A DNA stretch of 64,000 bases from UBA1413 sp037447215. GTDB lineage: Bacteria > Bacteroidota > Bacteroidia > Bacteroidales > Prolixibacteraceae. Below the pieces are notes generated by a model. It saw only the letters and a list, made by a program, of their open reading frames with translations, searched no databases and was not told the DNA's origin. How positions within the stretch are numbered: the stretch's first letter is position 1; each line of letters begins with the position of its first letter. The translations under genes were made by a program, and so were the position numbers. The DNA is taken from NCBI GenBank assembly GCA_037447215.1, contig JBBIHB010000001.1, forward strand, positions 191,840-255,839, in the 5' to 3' direction. Below are positions 27,116-35,534 of the stretch, one piece after another.

Positions 27116-30100
27116 ATGAAGCGTTACAATCTGTATAATTTAGTGGTAGGCTGGGCTGCATTTGTGGTTTCGGCTGTTGTATATCTGTTAACTATCGAAC
27201 CTACAACCAGTTTCTGGGACTGTGGTGAGTTTATTACCACTGCTGCAACTTTGCAGGTGGGCCACCCACCGGGAGCGCCGGTGTTTATGATTGTTGGCCG
27301 GTTGTTTACGCTTCTGGGGGGATCACCTTCCAATGCAGCAGTAATGGTTAACATTATGTCTGCGCTGGCCAGTGCTTTTACTATATTGTTCCTGTTCTGG
27401 AGCATTACCCATCTGGCTAAGAAACTGGTTTCAACATCAGAAGAGGTACCAACAGGGAACCTGATTGCCATAATTGGCGCTGGCCTTGTTGGCGCACTTG
27501 GCTATGCCTTTACAGATACTTTCTGGTTTTCGGCAGTTGAAGGGGAAGTTTATGCCATGTCGTCGTTCCTTACTGCACTGGTTTTCTGGGTCATCCTGAA
27601 ATGGGAAAATATTGCCGATGAACCCCACTCCAACCGCTGGTTAATCCTAATATCCTATCTGATTGGGCTTTCAATAGGTGTCCACCTCCTGAACCTGCTT
27701 GCCATTCCGGCTATTGTTTTTGTATATTATTTCAAAAAATATGAAGTTACACCTAAAGGGATTGTATGGGCATTGGTGGTTTCAGTTGCCATCCTTGCAG
27801 GATTAATGTATGGTGTAATACCAGGTTTTGTCAAAATTGCTTCATGGTTCGAACTTCTGTTTGTCAACACTTTAGGGTTACCGTTCCACTCAGGCGCCCT
27901 ATTTTATGTGATAGCCCTTACCGCAGGAATGATTTGGGCTATACGTTACACAGTACAGAAAAACCTGATTGTATGGAATACCATTGCTGTGGCACTGACG
28001 GTAATTTTTATCGGGTATTCATCGTTTGCATTGATTATTATCCGTTCGGCTGCAGGCCCGCCCATGGATCAGAACAGCCCCAACGATACCTTTTCCCTGT
28101 TATCTTACCTGAACCGGGAACAGTATGGCTCAAGGCCGCTCTTTTACGGGCAATACTATAACTCACCCCATAATCCGAATAACCGGTACACCCAGGGTTC
28201 TCCCTACTATACCCAGCGCGATGGACGTTATGTCATCACCGAATATAGGATTGTCCCCAACTACGATGATAAATTCAAAACCCTTTTCCCGAGAATGTGG
28301 AGTTCGATGGATCCTTCCCATGCTGCCGAATACGAATCATGGGCTCAGATAAAAGGAAGGCGTATCAGGCACCAGAATGAAAGGGGCGAAATGGAGACCA
28401 TTGTTAAACCTACTATGGGTGAAAATCTCAGGTTCTTTTTCCGCTACCAGGTTGGGCATATGTATATGCGCTATTTTATGTGGAATTTTGCCGGACGGCA
28501 GAACGATGTTCAAAGTCATGGAGGGGTACTGAATGGTAATTGGATCAGTGGGATAAGTGCCATTGATAATTTCAGGCTTGGCGACCAGAAAAACCTTCCC
28601 GAACAGCTGGCAAATAACAAGGCAAGGAACAAATATTATTTTCTGCCCCTCATATTCGGTCTTCTGGGTATTTTTTACCAATTCAACAAAGGTAAGGAAG
28701 GTAAGCAGGGATTGTGGGTGGTTACCCTGCTCTTTATCCTGACGGGGCTTGCTATAGTGGTGTACCTCAACCAATACCCGCTTCAGCCACGAGAGAGGGA
28801 TTATGCCTATGCCGGTTCGTTTTATGCTTTCTCTATCTGGATAGGCATAGGCGTACTGGCTTTATACGAAGCCCTGAAAAAAGTCCTGCCCGACAACCTG
28901 AATGCTTCGCTGGTAACGTTAGCAGGAATTCTGGCTGTACCGGTTCTTCTTCTGGTCGAAAACTATGACGACCATGACCGTTCCAACCGATATACCGCAC
29001 GCGATCTTGGAGCCAATTATCTGAAAACAGTTGCCGAACAGGGAATTGTGTTTACCAATGGCGATAACGACACCTTCCCCTTGTGGTACAACCAGGATGT
29101 GGAAGGCGTCCGCCGCGATGTGCGGGTTTGCAACCTGAGCTACCTGCAAACCGATTGGTACATTTCGCAAATGAAACGTAAGATGTGGGATTCGAAACCT
29201 TTGCCTTTTTCGCTGCGCGAAGAGCAATACACGCAGGGGACCCGCGATCTGGTCTATCTGCTCGACGATCCACGTATCAGGCGCGAAACGGTTGACCTTC
29301 GCGAAGCAGTGGCATTTGTTGCCAGTGAAGACGCGGCCACAAAACTCCGTCAAGCAAATAATGCTTCCTATATTCCCAAAAAAATTATCTCTTTCCCCAT
29401 CGACAAAGATGCAGTTATCCGTAATAAAGTAGTTCGACCACAGGATTATGATAAAATTGTGGATACCATGTATATCGATCTCCGTCATAAAGACTTCCTG
29501 CCAAAAGATGAATTCATGATCCTCGATCTCCTTGCCAACAACAACTGGGAAAGGCCTTTATACTTCGCCATAACCATCGGAAGCAATAAATACCTCAACC
29601 TTCAGGATTATTTCCAGCTCGAAGGTTTTGCTTACAGGCTGGTGCCTATCAGGAGGGAAACACCATCAAACGAACGCATCAACTTCGGGAATGCGGCTTC
29701 CGACATCATGTACAACAACCTGATGAACGAATTCAAATGGGGTAACATGAATGATCCGGATGTGTATCTGGATGAAAACAATGTAAGGATGATGACCAAT
29801 ATCCGTAACAATTTCAACCGGTTGGCCAGCCAGTTGGTTACCGAGGCACGGGATTCATCTTCACTGACATCGAGCGAAGTGAAATTGCCAGGACAGGAGC
29901 AACAATTGATTGACGAAGACAAACTTGAAAAAGCAATCCGTGTGATCGAAAAAGGTTACGAACTTGTGCCCCACCGTGTTGTACCCCATGAATTTTTCTC
30001 GCTCGACATGATCAACACAATCTATCAGGCCGGAGCAATTGAAAAAGCAAGGGAAAAAGCAACCGAAGCCTATAAATCGTTCGAGGATATGTTAAGTTAT

Positions 30101-30283
30101 CTCTTTGCACTTGAATCGAAATTCCGAAATTCGGGCGATGTTAACGATGAAATGCAGAAAAACCTGTTCTACCTTCAGAAACTCGAACGGATTGCAACGG
30201 CAGCAGGCGATGAAGAAATGGCTGAAAAGGCAGGAAATACCTTCGAAGAATATTACAACCGGTTTATTGGATCGATGCGCTGA
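27116..30283 (+). CDS. DUF2723 family GT-C-like membrane glycosyltransferase
   Basis: The ATG at 27116 (MKRYNLYNLVVGWAAFVVSA) is preferred over an upstream TTG; the product has 1055 residues. The first periplasmic loop has the family motif TSFWDCGEFITTAATLQVGHP, with acidic residues expected to act in catalysis. About a dozen hydrophobic segments follow to residue about 610. A soluble C-terminal half includes NGDNDTFPLWYNQDVEGVRR and a helical tail. DUF2723 proteins are common in Bacteroidota and are thought to be lipid-linked-sugar-dependent protein O-glycosyltransferases. Its stop overlaps the start of a deacetylase gene by one base, so the two are coupled. TATCTTCG at 27051-27058 is a near -7 box. 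Confidence 0.88.
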   Translation: MKRYNLYNLVVGWAAFVVSAVVYLLTIEPTTSFWDCGEFITTAATLQVGHPPGAPVFMIVGRLFTLLGGSPSNAAVMVNIMSALASAFTILFLFWSITHLAKKLVSTSEEVPTGNLIAIIGAGLVGALGYAFTDTFWFSAVEGEVYAMSSFLTALVFWVILKWENIADEPHSNRWLILISYLIGLSIGVHLLNLLAIPAIVFVYYFKKYEVTPKGIVWALVVSVAILAGLMYGVIPGFVKIASWFELLFVNTLGLPFHSGALFYVIALTAGMIWAIRYTVQKNLIVWNTIAVALTVIFIGYSSFALIIIRSAAGPPMDQNSPNDTFSLLSYLNREQYGSRPLFYGQYYNSPHNPNNRYTQGSPYYTQRDGRYVITEYRIVPNYDDKFKTLFPRMWSSMDPSHAAEYESWAQIKGRRIRHQNERGEMETIVKPTMGENLRFFFRYQVGHMYMRYFMWNFAGRQNDVQSHGGVLNGNWISGISAIDNFRLGDQKNLPEQLANNKARNKYYFLPLIFGLLGIFYQFNKGKEGKQGLWVVTLLFILTGLAIVVYLNQYPLQPRERDYAYAGSFYAFSIWIGIGVLALYEALKKVLPDNLNASLVTLAGILAVPVLLLVENYDDHDRSNRYTARDLGANYLKTVAEQGIVFTNGDNDTFPLWYNQDVEGVRRDVRVCNLSYLQTDWYISQMKRKMWDSKPLPFSLREEQYTQGTRDLVYLLDDPRIRRETVDLREAVAFVASEDAATKLRQANNASYIPKKIISFPIDKDAVIRNKVVRPQDYDKIVDTMYIDLRHKDFLPKDEFMILDLLANNNWERPLYFAITIGSNKYLNLQDYFQLEGFAYRLVPIRRETPSNERINFGNAASDIMYNNLMNEFKWGNMNDPDVYLDENNVRMMTNIRNNFNRLASQLVTEARDSSSLTSSEVKLPGQEQQLIDEDKLEKAIRVIEKGYELVPHRVVPHEFFSLDMINTIYQAGAIEKAREKATEAYKSFEDMLSYLFALESKFRNSGDVNDEMQKNLFYLQKLERIATAAGDEEMAEKAGNTFEEYYNRFIGSMR

Positions 30284-30906
30284 TGATCGATCCCCGGGTT
30301 CATCCACCTCAATTCATAAGGCGTTTGTTTCCCGATGCCTTTTGGGTTTTGAATGGCAATAACAGAAATATTTACCTAACATTCGACGATGGGCCTGTAC
30401 CGGAAGCAACATCTGCTGTCCTGGACATCCTTTCTGCCGAGGATGTTAAAGCAACTTTCTTTTGTGTGGGGGAAAATGTACACAAATATCCCGCAATCTA
30501 CAAAAGAATCCTCAACAATGGTCATTCAACCGGAAACCATACCTACAACCACCTCAAAGGCTTAAAAACCAGGAATGCTGATTTTTTTCAGAACATTGAA
30601 AAGGCTTCTGAACTTATCGACTCACGGCTTTTCAGGCCACCTCATGGGCTTATGAAACCATCGCAATACCGCTACCTTTCAAAACACTACCAGATAGTGA
30701 TGTGGGACATTTTAACCCTTGATTATGCCCAATCTTCGATACCTGATGATTTATTAAACCGCGTAGAAAGTTATGTACGCCCCGGATCAATTATAACATT
30801 CCACGATTCAATAAAATCGGCTGACAAATTAAAAACGGCGCTGCCTCTGGTCATTAAAATGTTAAAAGATAAAGGTTTTCATCCTTCGGCAATTCCAATT
30901 AGTTAG
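30283..30906 (+). CDS. Polysaccharide deacetylase family protein (NodB-like, CE4)
   Basis: This 207-residue protein has the CE4 core: YLTFDDGPVPEATS (the metal-binding Asp pair), GHSTGNHTYNHLKG (metal-binding His pair), LFRPPHGLMKPSQYRYL and the closing IITFHDS. No signal peptide is seen, so it may act in the cytoplasm or at the membrane. It should remove acetyl groups from an N-acetyl sugar in an envelope glycan. The ATG overlaps the DUF2723 stop by one base (TGATG), a coupling that suggests a shared glycan pathway. Confidence 0.88.
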   Translation: MIDPRVHPPQFIRRLFPDAFWVLNGNNRNIYLTFDDGPVPEATSAVLDILSAEDVKATFFCVGENVHKYPAIYKRILNNGHSTGNHTYNHLKGLKTRNADFFQNIEKASELIDSRLFRPPHGLMKPSQYRYLSKHYQIVMWDILTLDYAQSSIPDDLLNRVESYVRPGSIITFHDSIKSADKLKTALPLVIKMLKDKGFHPSAIPIS

Positions 30907-30928
30907 TTTGGCCAATTACATTTGCAGA

Positions 30929-30957
30929 CTGAATGGTTGAAATGTTAAACCATTCAG
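30929..30957. other. 10-bp inverted repeat between the deacetylase and purD
   Basis: CTGAATGGTT (30929-30938) and AACCATTCAG (30948-30957) form a perfect 10-bp stem with a 9-nt loop. There is no T-run on the plus side, so it is not a classic terminator. It could be a weak terminator, an operator or an RNA structure in the leader of purD. TACATTTG (30917-30924) and TAATTTTG (30985-30992) nearby both match the -7 consensus. Confidence 0.45.
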
Positions 30958-31036
30958 AGGTGATGGCTTTAACAATTTAATTTATAATTTTGAAAGGGTA
31001 TCACGAAACAATCTGAAAGATAAAAACATAAGCAGC

Positions 31037-32292
31037 ATGAATGTATTGATATTAGGATCGGGCGGGCGGGAACACGCCATAGGCTGGAAAATCAGCCAGA
31101 GTCGTGACCTCACCAATCTGTATTTCGCACCAGGAAATCCCGGAACATCAGAACATGGCATTAACCTTTCGGTTGATCCCGGGAACTTCAGCGACATTAA
31201 ACGCGAAGTTCTGGAAAATGAAATCGACATGCTTGTGGTTGGCCCCGAAGCCCCTTTGGTTGAAGGGATTCACGATTTTTTCAGTAACGACCCCGACCTT
31301 CAGTATGTGAAAGTGATTGGCCCTGGTAAGGAAGGAGCAATGCTCGAAGGAAGTAAAGATTTTGCAAAAAATTTCATGATCAGGCATAACATCCCCACTG
31401 CCCGGTTTGCCTCGTTTAAAAAATCAACCGCAGAAGAGGGTTTCAGGTTTCTGAAAAGCCTTCAACCACCTTATGTCCTGAAAGCTGACGGGTTGGCAGC
31501 AGGGAAAGGGGTTTTGATTATCGATTCATTGGAATACGCACAGGATGCACTTTGGGAGATGCTGGTAGGACGTTTCGGGGATGCCAGTAAAACAGTGGTT
31601 ATTGAGGAATTCTTAACCGGGATCGAACTCTCCGTTTTTATTCTTTCCGATGGCAAAGATTATATCCTTTTTCCAGAAGCAAAAGACTATAAACGAATAG
31701 GAGAAGGCGACACCGGATGGGAGCTGTGTCGCCGGTACCATTTGCCGGTGGTGAATTCATGGAAAAGGTGAAAAACCGGATCATTGAGCCAACCCTAAAA
31801 GGTTTGCAGGAAGAAAACATCGAATATGTGGGATTCATCTTTTTCGGACTTATAAATTGCAATGGCGATCCTTATGTAATTGAATACAATGTAAGGCTTG
31901 GCGATCCCGAAACCGAAGCTATCATGCTCCGGATCAATAGTGATCTTCTGAAACTTCTTGATGCAGCAGCAGAAAAACAATTATCAGGCAAAACCATCGA
32001 TATTTCACCTGACACAGCAGCAACCATTATGTTGGTATCGGGAGGGTACCCTGGCGATTACGAAAGAGGGAAGAATATAACCGGATACGATAAAACATCG
32101 GACTGTACATTGTTCCATGCCGGAACACGGCTCGAATTCGGAAAGCTGAAAACCAACGGGGGCAGGGTTATTGCTGTAAGTGCTACTGGTGCCACAATTG
32201 ACGAAGCCCTGATGAAAGCCAGGGAAAATGCCGGGATTATCAGTTTTGAGGGGAAATATTTCAGAAACGATATAGGATTCGACCTGCAATAA
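31037..32292 (+). pseudogene. purD: Phosphoribosylamine-glycine ligase, interrupted by a short deletion
   Basis: The first frame (31037-31771) gives GSGGREHAIGW and the ATP-grasp N-half up to GEGDTGW. It then shifts and stops. A second frame gives MGAVSPVPFAGGEFMEKVK and continues intact to 32292, including YNVRLGDPETEAIMLR. PurD proteins share the loop GDTG-x-NTGGMGA, and here the x-NTGG part is missing. Aligning on that motif indicates about 16 nt lost near 31713-31717. The junction lies in the loop of an 8-bp inverted repeat, GGCGACAC (31706-31713) and GTGTCGCC (31726-31733). The encoded step is the second of purine synthesis, so the lesion is either an error or implies another copy. Confidence 0.85.
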
Positions 32293-33272
32293 TGCTTTTC
32301 CGTACCATAAAATCGAGTTGGCTTTTTGGCTATATATTGCTGCCATTGTTGGCAGCAAGTGCTTGGATTGGACAACTCACATCGCCTCCCGGTTTCAATT
32401 TTTATTACGGCGAAAATCAAACAATACCATTTAAATTTATTATCGGGCAGCTAACTGATTACCCCATGCTTTCGACAGTATTGGGCCTTCTCCTGTTTAT
32501 CCTTGCAGCCGTATTTGTTCAAAGAATTAATGTTGAATATGGTTTTTTCAGAATACGGTCGTTGATAGTTGGGATTGTATTTATTCTGATTGCAGGCGGT
32601 TTTAAAGAAATGCATGTTTTGCACCCGGTATATTTTGCTGTAGTGTTTTTTCTTCTTGCAATTTACCGGCTTTTCAATGCATTTGATCAACGCAAGCCTT
32701 ACAGCCAGTCATTCGATGCAACTTTTCTACTTGGTATTGGCTCCTTGTTCTACCTTAATTTGGCTATTCTTTTACCTTCTTTTGTGGCCGGCACCATAAT
32801 TCTTTGTCGCGAAACCCGTGGGCGTGAGGTATTCGTATCAATTATCGGTTTCCTGATTCCCTGGATATTCGTTTTTTCCTGGTTTTTCCTTTTCGACAGG
32901 ATTTATGAACTGATTAATTTGTTTAAGATAAACATAATAACACCAAATGACCGGCTCGGAAATAATTATTCTGAACTTATCTTCCTTGGGTTCCTGCTCT
33001 TTCTTACTTTAATAGGAAGTTACCTCATTATTTTGCAGTACGACAAAAAGAAAGTTAGCATCAGGCAATATTACCTCGTGTTTTTCCTCATGTTTATGTC
33101 CCTTATGATCTCCTTTTTTGTTATTCCCGCCGTTTCAATTGAAATTTTTATAGTTTCGGCCATACCTGTTGCATTTTTATTAACCAACCTCCTTCTGTCA
33201 ATAAAGCCTATATGGGCTGAAATAATATTATACCTTTTATTGGGATTTAATGTTGTTATGCATTTTTTTTAG
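32292..33272 (+). CDS. DUF6427 family integral membrane protein
   Basis: This 326-residue protein has about eight to ten hydrophobic segments spread over its whole length, opening MLFRTIKSSWLFGYILLPLL, with a conserved-looking NNYSELIFLGFLLFL segment. It matches DUF6427, a membrane family found in Bacteroidota with no known activity. The ATG overlaps the purD stop by one base (TAATG), so translation is coupled to purD. That coupling indicates purD was, or is, a functional gene in this lineage. Confidence 0.75.
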   Translation: MLFRTIKSSWLFGYILLPLLAASAWIGQLTSPPGFNFYYGENQTIPFKFIIGQLTDYPMLSTVLGLLLFILAAVFVQRINVEYGFFRIRSLIVGIVFILIAGGFKEMHVLHPVYFAVVFFLLAIYRLFNAFDQRKPYSQSFDATFLLGIGSLFYLNLAILLPSFVAGTIILCRETRGREVFVSIIGFLIPWIFVFSWFFLFDRIYELINLFKINIITPNDRLGNNYSELIFLGFLLFLTLIGSYLIILQYDKKKVSIRQYYLVFFLMFMSLMISFFVIPAVSIEIFIVSAIPVAFLLTNLLLSIKPIWAEIILYLLLGFNVVMHFF

Positions 33273-33342
33273 ATTATCTGGATAAGGATATTATTGCTGA
33301 AACTTATTACCTGCAAATGAGGGAAAATCAGGCGCCTTTATA

Positions 33343-33654
33343 CTATTTCTCTACTATGACAAATACATCTTCATCGGGTTTGGCCATAAAAAACTGTTCC
33401 CGGGCATATTTTTCAAGGTTTTCCTGACCCGAACGCAATTCTTCAATTTTTTGTTTATCCGATGCTATTCTTGCCTTAAATGTAATTTGTTGTTCTTTGA
33501 GGGTGGCCAATCGTTTTTTATTCCTGCGGTGGGCCACGAGATTGTTTTCATCAAAAAACGTGAGCCAAACCAGAAAAATCATAAAAGCAATAAAATATTT
33601 GTTTTTCAGCATTTTGACTATTCGTGGTTGCCTCTTGATATTTTCCATGAGCAT
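33343..33654 (-). CDS. FtsB/DivIC-family cell-division protein
   Basis: A short bitopic protein of 103 residues; an alternative ATG at 33648 removes two residues. A single membrane segment (about residues 19-36) is followed by a coiled coil (KKRLATLKEQQITFKARIAS to about residue 80) and the family tail YAREQFFMAKPDEDVFVIVE. These proteins stabilise the FtsL/FtsQ division complex at the septum. The gene lies downstream of pruA but is separated from it by a terminator. Confidence 0.85.
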   Translation of the reverse strand: MLMENIKRQPRIVKMLKNKYFIAFMIFLVWLTFFDENNLVAHRRNKKRLATLKEQQITFKARIASDKQKIEELRSGQENLEKYAREQFFMAKPDEDVFVIVEK

Positions 33655-33682
33655 GCAATAATTTTCATGCTAAACTAATAAA

Positions 33683-33717
33683 AAAGCGGGAGAAATTTTG
33701 ATTTTGCCTCCCGCTTT
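33683..33717 (-). terminator. Rho-independent terminator downstream of pruA
   Basis: AAAGCGGGAG (33683-33692) pairs perfectly with CTCCCGCTTT (33708-33717), a 10-bp stem with a 15-nt loop. On the minus strand it is followed by a T-rich run. It lies 17 bp past the pruA stop. Confidence 0.85.
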
Positions 33718-33733
33718 ATTAACAACAAACAGT

Positions 33734-35371
33734 TTATTCATTATCCGGTGCAAAGTTGGGATAGGTATAGCTATGCGGCGGATTGAAATTTTCTTTTATG
33801 GTGCGGATATTGACCCATCGGAGCAAGTTGAAAATTGATCCTGCTTTATCGTTTGTCCCCGAACCACGTGCCCCTCCAAAGGGTTGTTGCCCTACCACAG
33901 CCCCGGAAGGCTTATCGTTGATATAAAAATTTCCGGCTGCATTTTCAAGCCTACGGGAATATTTCTCGATGTTGTATCGATTTTGCGAAAATACTGCCCC
34001 GGTCAATGCATATATCGAGGTATTATCGAGTAAATCAAGCGTTTCGTCCAGTTTTTCATCGTCATAGACATAAATGGTTAATACCGGTCCAAACAGCTCT
34101 TCCTCCATAGTGATATATTTCGGATTGTACGCCTGTATTACTGTCGGTTCAATGAAATACCCTACCGTTTTGTCGCAATTTCCACCAAAAATTACTTCGG
34201 CATCAGCATCTTTTCGCGCGTTATCAATAAAACCGGCCAATTTATCGAACGAACTTTCGTCGATAACCGCATTGAAGAAGTTGGTGAAATCTTCGGGAGG
34301 GCCCATTTTGACTACTGCCAGTTCATTACCTAACCTTTCCTTCACATCGGGCCATATACTCGCTGGTATATAAGCCCTCGAAGCTGCCGAACATTTTTGC
34401 CCCTGATATTCAAAAGCCCCACGCACCATGGCAATAACCAAAGCCTGTCTGTCGCAGGTTGAATCGGCAAAAATGAAATCCTTTCCACCGGTTTCGCCAA
34501 CAATACGTGGATACGATTTATACTTGTGGATGTTTTCTCCTATATTTTTCCAAACCGATTGAAATACGCCTGTCGAACCTGTAAAATGGATGCCAGCAAA
34601 ATCGGGATGATCCATGACAGTTTTTGCCCCTACCGGGCCCGAAACAAACACCAGGTTAATCACTCCATCGGGAACCCCAGCTTCCCTGAAAAGGTCCATA
34701 ATCACCCCTGCAGAATATACTGCTGTTTTTGAGGGTTTCCATACCACTACATTACCCATCATGGCAGGAGCTGCCGGCAGGTTGCCTGCTATGGAAGTAA
34801 AATTGAAAGGCGTCAAAGCATACACGAAACCTTCTAGCGGCCTGAATTCATTATAATTCCAAATTCCCCTCGATGATTCGGGTTGCATTTTATAAATCCG
34901 TGTCATTTCGCGAACACCGAACCGGAAGAAATCAGCCAGTTCGCAAGCAGCATCAATTTCAGCCTGAAAAGCATTTTTCGATTGCCCGAGCATGGTAGCA
35001 GCATGGAGCCTCGCCCGATATGGACCTGTTAATAGGTCGGCAGCTTTCAGAAATATTGAAACACGGTGTTCCCACGATAAAGCTGCCCACTGTTTTCTGG
35101 CTCCGAGCGCCGCTTCAATGGCCATTTGAACATGCGACGAATCACCCTGATGATAATAGCCAAGGGTATGCCTGATATCATGCGGGGGAAACATTCGTTC
35201 AAGTTTCCCTGTCCATATTTCCTTGCCACCAATTATCATCGGAAGTTCCACCTCTTTACCCCTCATCTTCGAGAGCGTTTCCTGCAGTTCTTTTCTCTCC
35301 GGAGTGCCAGGGGCATAACTCAGGATCGGTTCGTTTACCGCAACGGGTACATCAAAAAATCCTTTTTCCAT
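33734..35371 (-). CDS. pruA: L-glutamate gamma-semialdehyde dehydrogenase (1-pyrroline-5-carboxylate dehydrogenase)
   Basis: The protein has 545 residues, the length of the single-domain eukaryote-like P5C dehydrogenase. It has ALTPFNFTSIAGNLPAAPAM, the NAD site GIHFTGSTGVFQSVWKNIG, the general-base segment RIVGETGGKDFIF and the nucleophile EYQGQKCSAASRAYIP (Cys), then PVLTIYVYDD and QQPFGGARGSGTNDKAG. It oxidises glutamate semialdehyde to glutamate, the second step of proline degradation. A good promoter lies upstream and a strong terminator downstream, so it is likely a single-gene transcript. No putA/prodh gene is adjacent. Confidence 0.95.
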   Translation of the reverse strand: MEKGFFDVPVAVNEPILSYAPGTPERKELQETLSKMRGKEVELPMIIGGKEIWTGKLERMFPPHDIRHTLGYYHQGDSSHVQMAIEAALGARKQWAALSWEHRVSIFLKAADLLTGPYRARLHAATMLGQSKNAFQAEIDAACELADFFRFGVREMTRIYKMQPESSRGIWNYNEFRPLEGFVYALTPFNFTSIAGNLPAAPAMMGNVVVWKPSKTAVYSAGVIMDLFREAGVPDGVINLVFVSGPVGAKTVMDHPDFAGIHFTGSTGVFQSVWKNIGENIHKYKSYPRIVGETGGKDFIFADSTCDRQALVIAMVRGAFEYQGQKCSAASRAYIPASIWPDVKERLGNELAVVKMGPPEDFTNFFNAVIDESSFDKLAGFIDNARKDADAEVIFGGNCDKTVGYFIEPTVIQAYNPKYITMEEELFGPVLTIYVYDDEKLDETLDLLDNTSIYALTGAVFSQNRYNIEKYSRRLENAAGNFYINDKPSGAVVGQQPFGGARGSGTNDKAGSIFNLLRWVNIRTIKENFNPPHSYTYPNFAPDNE

Positions 35372-35402
35372 AGATGTATTTTTTTGTTTACATTCCTGAT
35401 TG

Positions 35403-35430
35403 CAAAGCTAATCCTAACCTCAGAAACAAA
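35403..35430 (-). promoter_or_regulatory. Bacteroidota-type promoter for pruA
   Basis: On the minus strand TAGCTTTG (35410-35403) is an exact TAnnTTTG box with TTTG at 35430-35427. The spacer is 16 nt, shorter than usual. The start codon at 35371 is about 32 bp downstream of the box. Confidence 0.45.
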
Positions 35431-35534
35431 GAATAACAAAAATCAGGTTAACCCTGTTATTCATCAAACATTTACGTTATTTTTACAGTGCTTTTTTGAT
35501 TATTGGATAAACTGATATTTACAATCTCTTATAA

